Origin: Davidsoniella eucalypti
Lineage: Eukaryota; Ascomycota; Sordariomycetes; Microascales; Ceratocystidaceae
Assembly (NCBI GenBank): GCA_004009845.1
Contig: RMBW01000027.1
Location: 186,001 to 250,000 of the forward strand
Direction: 5' to 3'
Length of the DNA stretch: 64,000 bases
The notes under the pieces are model-generated. The model was not told the origin of the DNA, searched no databases, and saw nothing but the letters and a program-made list of their open reading frames with translations. Made by a program: the position numbers and the translations under genes. Every line of letters begins with the position of its first letter. Position 1 is the first letter of the stretch. This document shows, in pieces, positions 11,228 to 23,602 of this stretch.

Positions 11228-14200
11228 CTAGTTGAGGAATCCCTTGCAAGCAGCAGTGCCGCAGAGACACGGAATTCTGTCGAGAGCGCCGATTTCTCGC
11301 TCAAATTTGTAATCGTACGTCAACTCTTCATCTGATAATGCATTTTGGTTAGCCAAACGATGGTCTTGGATAGAAGAATTAGTATAACAATTGGAAAAGA
11401 AAGGAACTTACTCATGCCAATATCTCGTAACGCATAAATCACAATACGCTTGCTTCCCTCCACCTTGATGATCTTGGCTGTGCAGTTGGGCATACAGCTA
11501 TGATTGATAAATCTCGCAATTCCACCTTTCTTGGTCGCGTCGATAACCGTGTCATCGTCGATACGGAACAGATAACTAGAGCCAATGCCGCTCTTCAAGT
11601 ATCGCTTCTCGCGAATCTCCGATATCTGCTGTCGAACTTCTTCACCCACGTACTCGATAATCATGTCGTCCTTGGGAATCTTTTCCATGGCATACAGGCC
11701 CCAGTTGTGGATAGCAGAGCGTGCGAACTTGACCGGCTTCTTCCGCTTCTTGAGTTGATTGAACTTGAATACATCCGAGTCCTGGCCCAGCGTCTTCTTC
11801 TGATCATTAAGATCAGCCACGTAACGTCGGTTGTTCGCCCGGTTGGCACGAGAATTGCCCTGCGTGATCAGCTTCTCAGCTGCAAGCTTTGCTGCTTCGG
11901 CTGCTAATGCTGTCGCATCCGGCCTTCCATCTTTGGATACCCGAGCTTGGCGTTCCTCTCGTGCCTTTTGGACTTTGATGTGATGCGGTAGATACTTGGA
12001 CTTCTCAGAGTTCAATATCTTCTTGTAGCCCTCTGTGCGCGCGCAGCCTGTCGGATTTGGAACGTAGTAGCCTTCAATCTGACAAGAACCATCTTTGGAT
12101 GAGTCCCGAGCATTCAGCAAACGAATGCGGTCACGTGTCCACATCCATAGATCTGGCTCGTCTCCCAATGACGTAGGCTTATATCCTTTACGTAAGAGCC
12201 GTGAAAGGTTGGGGCCATCCGTGGCACCCAGACAGGCGTCATTAAACGAATAGATGTCCCGCAAGATGGCCTCGATTGAGAGATCCATGGCAGGAGTAGG
12301 CGTTGTGGGAAACCTCTTGGCATCAAGGTTCTTTATTGGCTTTTCTTTGACTACATGAAGTTCTTGCTTGATTACAACTTCAGGCTCGTCGGCGGTGGCT
12401 TCTAGTGGCTCTTTCAAAGTAGCCTCGGCCATGCGTTTAGCAGCCTCTGCTTCTTCAGCCAGTTGCTTCTTGGTCTTGCGTTTAGGCTTTGGCGGTGCTT
12501 TCTTTTTCGGAGCAATCTTACTGACCACGATTTGTGGGATGGGCGTCTCAGCACGTGATGGCGCATCGGTATCGACATCTATGTTCTCGTCGTCCGTTGG
12601 TACAACAGAGTCTGTTTCCATAGCATCGTCATCCAACTTCTTCCGCCGCTTAGTAGCTAAGTCTACAAGAGATTCCAACTTTCTCTTTCGAACACCACCG
12701 ACGCTTTCGGGCGGCACGCTCGAGTCTGTGACTGTCTCATCCTCTGGGGCATTCCAACCAGGGGCATCCTCCTTATCTTCGTCGGTGCTACGACGGCTAA
12801 GGGGTCGCGAGTCTAGATCTTCCGTCGGCATACGAACATTCATTGTATGAGAATCATCATCAGAGTCCGTATCGCTATCGTCATCTTTCAGACGGTGATG
12901 CAACGACCGAAAAGCGCCACGTCGAGCTACAGGCTTTCGGCTACTCTTGGACGCCACAGGAGCTGCGGTCTTGATTTTACGGATTCTTGGTAAGGCAGAG
13001 ACATCGAACTTTCCTGTACGGCGTTCGATAGGATCAGCCCGCGAGTTAGGCGTTCCAGCCCGTGATGGCTCTTCACTTTCATCGTAGATGTTGGCATATG
13101 GCTCTGGAGCCTCAAGGTTAAGCTCGCGACGTTTGGCAACATGATTCCCTGGCTGCATGAAGTCGAGGACGGTAGGCGTTGCTACCTTGACCCTAATGTG
13201 TCGGATCAGATGCTCCAAAAGTTCTCGTCGGATAACCTGGACAGCTTCACCCACAGGATCGAAATTTTTGGCACGTTGTCGTTTTTCCTCTTCGATATCT
13301 TCCTCGCGATCACGCTCCTCCTGCTCGCGTTCATCTTTTTCTCGCTGTACAGCACGAGCTTTGAGTTCTGGCGTTGCTGGTCTACGATGTCGCATAGATG
13401 AGCTTCCAATGTGATTCAAGAGCTCTTTAGGGATGGAGAGCTTCATAGTCATGTGATACGTGAACAATTCTGCCTCATCGCACTGACGATGGCATCTCTC
13501 GGCCTCAATCCGGCCATAGTTTGTTGCCTCGAAAATTATGAAGTAGCCAGCACGGTCTATCTTTATGTCATCAAACGTGAAGCTCTTGAGACGTCGCTTA
13601 AGATGTGGGATTGTTGTCAACATGACCGGGACCGCAGTAGCTGGGATAAAAATGTAGGGATCATCCTTATGCTGCTCAGCAAGCAACGGTTGCTCTGGCG
13701 CAGGCTTTGTTACAACTGGGCGAGTCTCAATAGGGCGCCCAGAAGGTCCTTTCGGTGCCGTTGATGGAGGGCCCTGTTCAGGTCGTGCGGATGGCGTGCT
13801 TGAACCTCTATTTTGAGTACTAGCAATGGCTGAGGCAATAATCTGAGCTGCTTTCTCTTGGCTTTTTTGCTCCACGACCTGCATCATTTGAAGACTCCGC
13901 TTTCCATCCGCATCAAATTCAACCTTGATACGGTGTTGGTCGACCTTTCGTCCGTTGCCGTCCCTTACGGCTCGCCTCGCAGCATCTACAGCTGGCACAA
14001 AGATATCACGTACATCATTAGGAGGCGAATCTCGGTAGCGAAAGGTTGCAAATCCCAGATAACTACCATCTTCAGGATGGAGTTTGTTACTGCTTTGAGC
14101 AATGTCGCCAAACTGGGAAAACAGTGCTGTAAGCTTGAGAAAGGACATCAAGGGATTGAAGCCGGAAACTACAATCTGTATGGGTGGGCCTGGACCAATC

Positions 14201-15203
14201 GACGTGCGCGAGTCATATATATATGGCTTTAAGTTATACGGAGCCTGTCGCAAACGTGACTTGGGCAGATGGAAATCGACATTTATGTAGCCGTGTATTC
14301 CACCTTTGGCCAGGCGTGGGTCCGCAGAAGGGGTGTCATCGTCCTAATCGTGAGAGCAAAATATTAGCCAAGAGTGTTTCTTTCTTTAGGTGATTGCATA
14401 TTTCTTCATTCTTCTCCCCCTTTTTAAGCATTCACGTTGATGACGCCCCTCCTGCCACCCGGCCAAAGGTAAGGCAGTATGCCAGATATGTATTATGTAT
14501 ATATGTATGCGCGATTACGGATATGGGTACGTACCGGTCCAAATTCTTGGAACCGCGGCTCGAGGTCTCTCTTGGCGCCTTTGGCGTAGACTGTGCGATC
14601 GGTATTTGGATCGTAGATGCATCGCATACCGAGGATCGTGCGGGAGGTATCTCGAGCTGGAATGCGCGTAGGCAATTCATCATCGGGCAACGTAGTGGAG
14701 TTGTTGTGCATATTTTGAGTATATGAGTAATGTGTCGGTGATATCGACATTGTTGAGCGTGACTGTGGGTGTGAATACGAATGAGAGCTAATGTTGGGGT
14801 GAGAAGCTGAAGTCGCAGGCAGCTTGGAAGAGGTAATTTGAGTAGCTGTCGGCAGCGGAGAATCCAGCGATGTCAACGGTGTCGCGTTAGCAGTAACTGG
14901 TTGTCCGGCGATGTTGACCGAAGATGAAAGAGCACTAGAACTGGCTAGAGAGCTAGATGATCCAACACCGTTGAGTGAATCGCTATGTGGTGAGTCCTGA
15001 CTGTTGTCGAGTGAGTTGGAGCCAGAATCGGAGGTGGGCAACACAGCGGAGACTGCAGGATCTAACGATGACCCATTGGTGGTTATGGCAGCATCAGTCG
15101 ATTGCTTGCGGGCAAGTTGTTCTCGCTCAAATGCTCGATCTTTAGCCTCACGTGGTGCGCTAGGAAAGAACTGAGCGAAGCTCGCCGCCGACTGGCGGGA
15201 CAT
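11228..15203 (-). CDS. SET1: Set1, histone H3-lysine 4 methyltransferase (COMPASS catalytic subunit)
   Basis: Set1 methylates H3K4 in chromatin as part of COMPASS. The three exons are 14535-15203, 11412-14343 and 11228-11331, giving 1,234 residues, near the usual length for the family. Intron 1 is GTACGT...AG and joins FQEFGP to DDDTPSADP. The 80-nt intron 2 is GTAAGT...CAG and splits the Asn codon of GMNEELTYDYKFE. Domains in order are a disordered Ser-rich N terminus, an RRM (about 276-350, QIVVSGFNP...GFATFRY), a SET-associated RRM-like domain (about 450-530), a long acidic/basic linker, N-SET (CQIEGYYVPNPTGCARTEGY), the SET domain (about 1,097-1,215) with RFINHSCMPNC and ELTYDY, and post-SET CLCGTAACKGFLN carrying the zinc cysteines. 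All catalytic motifs are present. The start at 15,203 matches the family opening MSRxSxASFAxFFP. Confidence 0.96.
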
Positions 15204-17301
15204 TATGCGGGTTCAAAGGAGATATGCTATCGATCGCACAGGCGAAACAGTAACGAATATATGTGAAAAGATAAACAGAAGGATAGACTACCAAGATGGC
15301 AACGGAGATGGATGGAAGGCTGTGGAAGGTCTACCGCAAAGGTCGGACATGTACCATGACAGGCGGACAAGAAGATAGATTCACGAGCGGCCACACATGA
15401 GAACAAGCCGGGCTCGGTGTTGAGGCAGCCAGGGAATAAGGTCGTGACGATAGCGGAATAGACAAGAGGCGACGAATGAGATAGAGCTGACTATAGCGAG
15501 CGTAAGAGCGAGCAAGAACAGCCGAGATTGGCTACGACGGACGAAGCGACGTCGATCCTAGTGTTTGTTGGCGAACAAAACAAGGCGCGAGGCAGCAATT
15601 GGCAGCGAATGGGCTTCACGCGACAGGAGCAACAGCGTCTATCACAAGATGAGAGCGGTAGCGACTAGCGTAGTTTGAGCAGCCTCTAGGCCATCAAAAG
15701 ACAGCAACGACGGCGATTGCTCTCAAAGAAGACACTGAACAGGACGGCGACAGGCGAATCTAGGCGCGGCACGAGATAGCAGAGGTCGATGCGACTAAGA
15801 ATCACGTATCACGGGTATTCAATCGAGGCTGGCCAGCGCTGGAAACGACAAGGCGGGACTTTGCTGTCGCTTTGGTGGTGAAGGTTGGGATGTGTTGTTG
15901 GCGGCAGAAAAAAAATCTTGCACATATATCTGTATGTTGCAATGTATGTAGTTGTAGCAGTGAGAAAAGAAATTCGTAGCGGGAGCCGCAGAAGGGAAGG
16001 CTGAGAATTGCTTATTTTTTTCGGCTAGTTAGGTTGTTTATTGGCACAACCTAGACATTTATTAGCTAGGAGACGGGCTAAGCCAGTAAGTAAAATGCCC
16101 TTTCATGCAAATCAGAAAATCGGAAAAGTCAAAACAACAGAGGGATGATAGCCTACAGGAGGCCGTTTTCAGAAGAGTTCCACTAAGCAACAATTTATTT
16201 TTAGCCTGTTAGTCTATTAGGGCCCTGGATTACGGTAGTAGAGCTGGTACTATAATTTGTACGTCTACAGAGGAACGCGCCGCACGCGCCTACCATCACA
16301 CGCTAGAAGGCACCACTATAACTATAATTGACCAGTATTCTGTGGCGGCTGTGGCGCATTGTGCATTCTGCGAACCACAAGTCAGTAGTCAATCATATCA
16401 ACCATAAGCATAATGCTGTGTTCTCAAATCTCTTCTTCTCATGGTAGCATAAGAATTTTGATACGACAAAAATCAAAGCAGACCAGAACAAGCTTCTTCG
16501 GTTGATTCGCACACATTCATCATAGCAGACAGTCAGTAGCAGCAAAAAAAGAGTGAGAAAACAAACAACAAAACATAATAAACTAAGAGCAAAATACTAC
16601 GACAAAACTACAAAAGAGACAACTACGAGATGAACTAAATTGCAAGACGGAATGGATTAGTACGCACGCCCCAAGGCCTACGGGAGACGACGCCACTGCT
16701 GCCAAACTTCCTGCTATACGAGACGATACAAATGAAAAGAGATGAAACGGACTCAAGGAAAAGAGACTAGGCAAAGATAACAACTACGACGGGAAGCAAC
16801 GGAGAGCAGTATTGCAATAGGAAAAACGACCTCTTTCTGCGAGAGCCAAATGATAACACAAATGTTAATGAAGTGAAAAGCTGAAAGAACAGACAAGAAA
16901 CAAACCCAAAAATCTCCATGAATAAGCCCAGTTGAACCGACGTTGATGGCAGAAATAAGCCACTACAGAATGACAAAGGAACCCAAAAACAAATATAATA
17001 AAAGACAACAATATAGAGCTGAAGGTCTTGTGTGAAGAGAATCATGGTATACATGTGATTCATGCGCATGACCCCCGCCAACTTATTCCAATGAGAAATA
17101 GAAAAGAGACAATTTCAAAAACGAAACAGGTTTTCGTTGCTTTAGGCCAGATATCCTGTGTCTTCTATCTGTGAGGTCGCCGAAGAAAAAACAATTCAAA
17201 AGACAGCAATGGTTGATATTCAGCGTTACACGAGGCATACCTGGTTGCCGGAATCATTACGCCCTTCTTAAATATTTCGCGACATGCAACTAAATGAAAG
17301 G
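15204..17301. other. SET1 upstream region and intergenic DNA
   Basis: The part next to 15,204 is the promoter and leader of SET1. The part near 17,300 is the 3' flank of the next minus-strand gene. Only short frames without family features occur. No gene is supported here. Confidence 0.45.
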
Positions 17302-18483
17302 CTATAGCTGGAAGTCATCATCATCATAGTCGATGTCCTGGCTACCGGCCTTGAAACCATATTCGTCATCAGATACCTCTGATACATCAAACATTGACGC
17401 ATACTGCGGGCGAGTAGTGAGCTTGCGCATAGGAGATGGCGCAAAGACAGTGTCGGTAGTCTCAACGTCCATAGTGTCGTAGACAGATGACTTATGAACA
17501 GTAGCAGAGAAGCTACGGCCTTGGTTTTGCCCAATCAATGTCCGAGTGACAGTGCTCTTGACGGGGTCGCTAGCATCCCGTGTCGGCAGCTTCTTTGGTT
17601 GGAGCCACGAAGGCGTTCTACTATGTTTGCTAGCATTGGCAGAGGGCCTCACACGAGGCATAACAAAGGATGGGCCAATGTTAAGGCCAGCAGAGCGAGT
17701 ACTCATTGACGAGGGAGCACGGATGTGGCGGGCGCGAGTGGTACTAGCCGCGCTACCAGGTCTGGAAGTTGACGTCGAAGTCGAGGGAACGGTCGTTGAG
17801 ACCTTCTTCTTTTGCAGGTGTTGCTGCGATTCGGGGACATCAGCAACAGTCCAGTCGGTGTTTTCAATATCACGAAGAATATCCCGCTCGCTGGCTTTCA
17901 GAGCTTTGTCCAGATCCTCCTCAAGCTTCAAATCGCGTAGTCGTCTACCATTATCGTTAACAGGGTTAATGAAACGCTCGTAGTAGCCACCAAACAGATT
18001 CTCTGGCTTGAGTCCTTCAAGAGAGAGTCCACCGATCGGGAGGATATCCGATTCATAAGGAATCTCGGGGGCGATGGAGGCCATCTCTGCCTCAAACTCA
18101 GGATGGGCAGGCTTAGGATCACTGCGGACCTCAAGCTTGCCGGAAGCAACCTTGGGCTTAAGGCTCATCATGGTGTTCTCCATGTTGTCCTTGAGTATTT
18201 TCTTTCCACCGAACTGTGTAGTCCGAGCTTTTGCATTGGTAGTCTTCATGCCCAGAGGGGCGCGGTTCTGGCCACCGCCGAGAGGTGTCGCGAAGGCAGC
18301 TTGCTTGCCGCGGAAGATGGTGTTCTCTTGGCCTTGGCCCCTAACTGGGCGGCCGAGAACCTTCTTGCCCATAGTGACGGCATTCTCGTCGTTCAGTGGG
18401 ACTCGACGGGCACCCGGAGTCTTGGGGGCAAGGCCACGGGGGCGTAGCATGTTCTCGCTATGGGCAGCTAGCATCTTGCACAA
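17302..18483 (-). CDS. Conserved ascomycete protein of unknown function
   Basis: Single exon of 393 residues; a start three codons in (18,474) is equally possible. I recognise a family found across filamentous ascomycetes with no assigned role. It has an N-terminal LRPRGLAPKTPGARRVPLN block, an APLGMKTTNAKART block, a central IPYESDILPIGGLSLEGLKP block followed by GYYERFINPVNDNG, then a charged helix ending DIENTDWTVADVPES, a Ser/Thr-rich tail, and a very acidic C terminus ending DYDDDDFQL. Most of it looks disordered. The RxPL/SP-rich N terminus resembles short linear motifs of cell-cycle proteins, but no KEN box is present and I would not call it securin. It is divergent from tropomyosin, with about 1.4 kb between their starts. 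Confidence 0.85.
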   Translation of the reverse strand: MCKMLAAHSENMLRPRGLAPKTPGARRVPLNDENAVTMGKKVLGRPVRGQGQENTIFRGKQAAFATPLGGGQNRAPLGMKTTNAKARTTQFGGKKILKDNMENTMMSLKPKVASGKLEVRSDPKPAHPEFEAEMASIAPEIPYESDILPIGGLSLEGLKPENLFGGYYERFINPVNDNGRRLRDLKLEEDLDKALKASERDILRDIENTDWTVADVPESQQHLQKKKVSTTVPSTSTSTSRPGSAASTTRARHIRAPSSMSTRSAGLNIGPSFVMPRVRPSANASKHSRTPSWLQPKKLPTRDASDPVKSTVTRTLIGQNQGRSFSATVHKSSVYDTMDVETTDTVFAPSPMRKLTTRPQYASMFDVSEVSDDEYGFKAGSQDIDYDDDDFQL

Positions 18484-19845
18484 GCTTTTACGATCGGGAT
18501 AGGGCGATTCGGGCAGGCTTGGTAAATGAATGCGACCAACACAGCGAGATGAGTGGAGTCGGTTGCGGAGCTATAATGGCAAGCTGCTTTTGTTGTTTAG
18601 GAGGTGATAATGAAAACGATGGAGAAAAAAAATAGAGGTTGAAATGCGGATAAGGTTCGGCAGTACAAAAAGAGAAATTAAAATGCTTAAAGCAGATCGA
18701 GAGATAAGAGCAAAAAGAAGAAGAAAAAAACGATGAAATTGTCACAGGAAGGAATCCGGAATGGTGGGTCAGAATCAACGATGCATTCCGTGCAAAGTCT
18801 GTGAAAAGATCGAGAAAGCGTTGGCGTTTAGAAACTTAGCGTGCATGTCAACAAGCAACAGGAAAGAAGTCCAGGGCAGGCAAAAAGCGAGATTGTTTAC
18901 TTTGTGGGAGACGTGACATGTTTTTTTGGTGCAGCGTGCACGGGCCAACGGAATAAGTCTCCACGGCAACGGTAGACGTGAAAAATGGGCTCCTCTACTG
19001 TCCCAAGGTCAGAAAAGATAGCTTGCCTTGACAGACCTGGCGGCTCTGCATAGGCCTGTGCCAGCTGCATGTCGCAAAACGAAGGGCTCCTGAACAGGCT
19101 AGTCATGTGCGGGTTCTACTGCGACACTGTCATTGTGTCTTCTTGAATATTTAGTAAGCAGCACAGAGTAGTGGGGTGAGAGTGAGGGGTATTGCACAGT
19201 GTGGTAGACTGTGTCTGCGAGAAGCTTCCCCTGGCTAAGATGTAGGTGGGTTTTAGTACAAATACATAACCCTTCCAGTCGTGAAAGCGCAATATAGACG
19301 ATCTCAAAACGCAGCTCCCAACAAGGGGAAGAAGGAGGGGTCTTTTTGTATTCGTAGTAGTCTCCCCCCCATGTTGCTGTCCTTTTCAAAAAATTCCAGA
19401 AGACCCTCTGGCGACGATGCTCAACCTTTAGCTTGATCGGGGGTGCTGAATTTCTAGAATAACCCTTTAAGATGGTGGTAAAGGGGGAGGAGCCAGGAGG
19501 GGATTTGCTTGCCCAGCCGACCATCTCCAATTATATCCAGCCAGCCGCAACAGGCGTCGCAATAATAGCAACAACCCTTTTTAGGCCTCCTGGTTCCATG
19601 GGTGGGTACAGGAAGTACTTGTAGCAACCACTCTCATCCCTTCTGGTCCCATAAGCCAAACCATTTTCCTCTTATTTTCCAGACCTCGCTCCTCGCAAGC
19701 TTTCCCTTCTTATTCACATTCTTCGCTGCTTTGCCTTTTTTCCACTTCAGTCACATCGCATCGTTCGTCTTTTCGTTCTACGCACATTCAATCCAATTCT
19801 TTCTACTACCGTCACCACCACCAGAAAACCACCCTCACATTCACA
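18484..19845. promoter_or_regulatory. Divergent upstream region shared with tropomyosin
   Basis: It separates the starts of the 17,302-18,483 gene and tropomyosin. The 200 bases before the tropomyosin start are strongly pyrimidine-rich (TTTCC, CTTC and ACCACCACC runs), typical of a highly expressed fungal gene leader. I see no coding region. Confidence 0.5.
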
Positions 19846-21173
19846 ATGGACCGCATCAAGGAGGTACTTTTCATCGCCCCCCCCCCCCTCTGCTCCCTGA
19901 CCTTCTACTATGCCCAGACTACTTCTACTACTAGCCACAGAAATTCGTCATCTTCGCCTTCGTGTCAATAAAACCGCCTGTCTATCTGGCTTGTTTCAGT
20001 ATTCAGAACGACTGCAGTAGCCCATAGCCAGCTAAGAGCTTTACCCCACCATCCACGCACATATGCATAATCTCAGGATAGAGTTACTACGTCTTCTGCC
20101 CGCGGATGTCGTTTCTCTATGATATTATCACCATGTGAATGGTTTAACAAACCAATGTCACGACAGAATATCCTTGAATTAGCACAATGACTCTTTAGCG
20201 AAATTTGATTCCATTCCATCACCTGCCGTCTATGGATATCTATCGAAGATAGCCATTGTTGTCTAGTTGAAGTCTCTTATCTGGGGAGATATGCTACGGT
20301 GCCTTACGCATATACACATAGAAGAGAAAACTTCAAAGTTTTTTCTTCTCCCTTTTCCGCTCGAATCCGGCCCCACCTACAGGAAATATGCTAACAATAT
20401 TGTGTTGCACTGAATATAGAAGATGAACCAGCTCCGTCTGGAGGCTGACGAGAACATCGCCAAGGTCGAAGAGCTCCAGACCAAGCTCAAGACCCTAGAG
20501 CAAGAGGGCCTCGCCAAGGAGCAGGAGATCACCTCTCTATCGCACAAGAATTCCGTTCTGGAGGGAGATGTCGAGAAGCTCGAGGAGGCCGTCAAGGACC
20601 TGAAGAAATCCGCCGAAGAGGGAAGTAGCCACAGCACCCAGAACGAGGCTCTGCAGCGGAGACTGCAGCTCCTTGAGGAGGAAGCCGAAGAGGCTGACAA
20701 GACACTTCGTGAAGCTAACGAGAAGTAAGTTGATCACTCATCAAGACTGTCCCCTTTTTGTTCGTTTTTCTTTCAACCGTCGCATATTGTTCTGTCATTT
20801 CATTACCAATTTGAACAATGCTAGTTTTGGCCTTGCCTGCCCCGGCATTTGGATCCCAATTTTTCGTCCCTTCTCAGCCGGTCCCCTTGCATAATAGCTA
20901 TACATTGTACCCTGCATATCCCGCTACCAAAGCCATATGTTATCCAGCGAACGGACTCCCGATATCTTTCACGAGAAACATTCACTAACAGTTTTTTTTT
21001 GTTGCTTCAGGCTCCGACAGACCGATGTCAAGGCCGGCCACTTCGAGCGCAAGGTCCAGGCCCTGGAGGTCGAGCGTGACCAGTGGGAGTCCAAGTACGA
21101 GGAGATGGCGAAGAAGTACGCTGAGGTGCAGAAGGACCTGGAGGACTTCCAGCGCGAGATCGGCAACATTTAA
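19846..21173 (+). CDS. TPM1: Tropomyosin
   Basis: Tropomyosin is a coiled-coil dimer that lines actin filaments and supports cables and the cytokinetic ring. The three exons are 19846-19863, 20420-20724 and 21011-21173, and translate to exactly 161 residues, the standard length in filamentous ascomycetes. Exon 1 encodes only MDRIKE and precedes a 556-nt intron. Intron 2 (GTAAGT...TTCAG) splits a lysine codon before LRQTDVKAGHFERKVQALE. The whole chain is a heptad coiled coil with no proline, opening MDRIKEKMNQLRLEADE and ending QKDLEDFQREIGNI, both diagnostic. The long first intron after six codons is common in this gene and may carry regulatory elements. Confidence 0.97.
19877..19888 (+). 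repeat. C12 homopolymer in tropomyosin intron 1
   Basis: Twelve consecutive C residues lie 14 nt inside the first intron. They are likely length-variable, and sequencing error is possible. Confidence 0.8.
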
Positions 21174-22144
21174 ATACGACCCGGCCCGTTCGCCTTTCCC
21201 GTTATATCGCCAACCCCCAAATCACCACACCCGCTACCACTACTATTCACCACAATCGAATCGATGTCGATATGCCAACTTATCTTTATTTCTCTTTAAA
21301 TATTTCTCCTTCCAGGAAACGATGTTGCCTGCTTAACTGAATGGGTTAACTCGTGCCAGGGAGGAAATGGATACATACAGGTGGAAACCACTTTAACTAC
21401 TATACTACTATCATCAACCGAAGATGTAATGTGCTTAGGAGGAGGGGCGAAGTTCTTGTCTTGTCTGCAGAACATTGACGCGGAATAGTGTTGCCTGTTT
21501 CGCATTTTTCCTTATGACTTGAACTGTTATTTTTCTTTTATTGCGTGTCCGTGTCTTAATTGTGTTTGTATATCCGACCATGCTTAATCTATTTGCTGGT
21601 TTGATGGGGTTACTTATCAATGAAGGGATGAGGGGCTCCAGCGCCGAGATCCACCCAACCAACCAACCAGATACATTCTCAGTATATCGCATCATCTTGT
21701 TACATGAACAAACGATCGTTTCGAGGTGATCAATACTCATCCCTGTTTAGACTTAAATATATATATTTTTTGCATTTCTTTTCTGCTTTTTTATGCGTCA
21801 TTAGCCTGTTGATAGCGCATGTTATATCGCACTTACATCATACTTTTTGCATGCTGGTTTCAATGCTATATATCTATACATATAAATGCTGATATCTCTG
21901 TCAATTTTCCGGACTTACCGTAACACTATTTTAGGCTGATTGTTTTCCATATTAACAAATATCTAATTCCCATCCATGCCTGACTGTACAGTTCTTATAT
22001 TGTATGTTGAAATGCTGTAAATTATAAGCTATGAAACTAAAACGTATGCCTACCAATATGACGTATATCAAGCAGAAAAAAAAGAAGCAATATACCGAAG
22101 GCCTGATTATCCTTTTACATGTATCTTTTTTTAGGTTCATTATT
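21174..22144. other. Convergent 3' regions of tropomyosin and RRP17
   Basis: AT-rich sequence between two gene ends. It holds the 3' UTRs and no supportable gene. Confidence 0.5.
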
Positions 22145-22969
22145 CTATTCCTTGTTGGTGAATTTCTGACGTTTCGCCTTATTTCGTGCTGATTGTTTCA
22201 CACGATCCATAGATCTCTCTAGCTTGTTCTCGTAGCGGAATTTACCCTTCTTGTCCTTCTTTGGCCATTGTTTCTTCGGAACTTCGTTTTTCTTAGCCTC
22301 TTCGGCAGCTGCTAGGGCTCTGGCACGCTTCTCTTCTGCCTCAGCTGCCTCGGCGCCAGGCTTCTCGAGACCGTCGCGGGTCACTGTCACGGACTCGACG
22401 GTGACGGTGGTATATTTGTCTTCGTCGATGTATTCTTCTTCGATATCGACAATTTCGTCGCCGGCTGCGAGGCCGCTGGTCTCGTCGTTATCTTCGTTGA
22501 TGCCGCCCCATTCTTCTTGTTCGTCCTCGTCGATGTTGCCGGCCATTTCGTGTTCTTTAAGCATGGCTTCAACGGTGCGCACGTGTTCTTCGACTTGTCT
22601 CACGCGGTCTTGTTTCAACTAGAGAAAGGTAAACAAAGATATCGTTAGTGAATTCTGCGCCCTGTATTGCTGCCTTCTGGTATGCATTCAAAGGTCCACG
22701 GCCAATGCTGTCCTATGGAACAGTGACAAGACACAAGTACATACCTGTTTTCTGAATTCAATCCTCTCCTTCTTTTCGCGCGCAGCGGCGATTTCTTGTG
22801 CCAGCTTCTGGCGCTGAAGCTTGCGCTTGTGAAAGCCCGTGAGATATTCATTGCGAGCATCTCTGTCGAAAGAGACCTCTTCGACGGCCGAGGCTCTACC
22901 CCTCTTCTTGGGAGCAATGCCTAGGCCCTTCTTTGGTCTTGGTACAGCGAATTCGAAGTTGTCTCTCAT
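22145..22969 (-). CDS. RRP17: Rrp17 (Nop25/Nol12 family), ribosomal RNA processing protein
   Basis: Rrp17/Nol12 proteins act in the nucleolus on pre-60S particles; yeast Rrp17 is described as a 5'-3' exonuclease needed for 5' ends of 5.8S and 25S rRNA. Exons 22745-22969 and 22145-22618 give 232 residues. The 126-nt intron has GTATGT and CTAG ends and joins EFRKQ to LKQDRVRQVEEH in phase 0. The family hallmark is FDRDARNEYLTGFHKRKLQR (about 34-53), followed by a long basic/acidic helix with AREKKERIEFRKQ. The middle is acidic (NIDEDEQEEWGG) and the C terminus is lysine-rich, ending SARNKAKRQKFTNKE, consistent with RNA binding and nuclear localisation. Confidence 0.92.
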
Positions 22970-23602
22970 TGTGAATTGTCGGTTTGTAGGATGTCTTGGT
23001 GTCCTTTGAAGTGGAAATTCCGTTCTGTCGTTGAAGTTCCAGAAGCTGGTCTGGGATTCAAGTCGCTGGACAACTTTTTTTTGATACTGCCCAAAGCGGT
23101 ATAGCGTTATCGATAGGCCAGGAATTGTATTGTCCATACAAATGCTGCGTATAAACCGCAACTTTTAGCTGGCTGCGCCCCGCTTCGCGTATGGACGCAG
23201 CCCAGAAAGAACCTAAGGTAAAACTTTGTCAGGAAAGGAAAGGCAAAGAAGCCCCAAGGAAAAAGGTTCAATGAAAATGTACCATATTCACTCAAGTCAC
23301 AACATTTGTATGATCCTTACATTATTATGTATCACCAAAAACAGGCTCTAAACCTCCACCTACAATTACTGGCACAGTCAAGATGAGATATAATATATTT
23401 CGTACAGCCCCCTCCAGAAAGAGAACCTGGTGGAGCGTTTTCCTGTAGGCAAAAGATCAAATTGGGATTTGGTGTAAACAACAATGGAAAACACAACATC
23501 TTCATAGCGCTATAGCTCCATAAGATAAATGAATTAAAAAAAACAATGGAAAACTACTAATTTTAAGGATACTAATTTCCTGATTTCAACTATACATGAA
23601 CT
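22970..23602. other. RRP17 upstream region
   Basis: Promoter of the minus-strand RRP17 gene next to 22,970. Part of a short dispersed repeat lies at about 23,165-23,290. No gene seen. Confidence 0.45.
23160..23290. repeat. Short dispersed repeat, copy 1
   Basis: It contains CCTAAGGTAAAACTTTGTCA at 23212-23231, identical over 20 bases to 27216-27235. Further shared blocks follow in the same order (GGAAAGGCAAAG, AAGGAAAAAG, then ATACCA/GTACCA). The edges were judged by eye. Confidence 0.55.

Noticed and set aside
12368..12850. 160-codon plus-strand open frame
   Set aside because: Fully antisense to the SET1 linker; Ser/Ala-rich composition mirrors the opposite strand.
17302..18483. Securin-like identity for the conserved protein
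   Set aside because: No KEN box and no clear separase-binding region; resemblance limited to a proline-rich N terminus.
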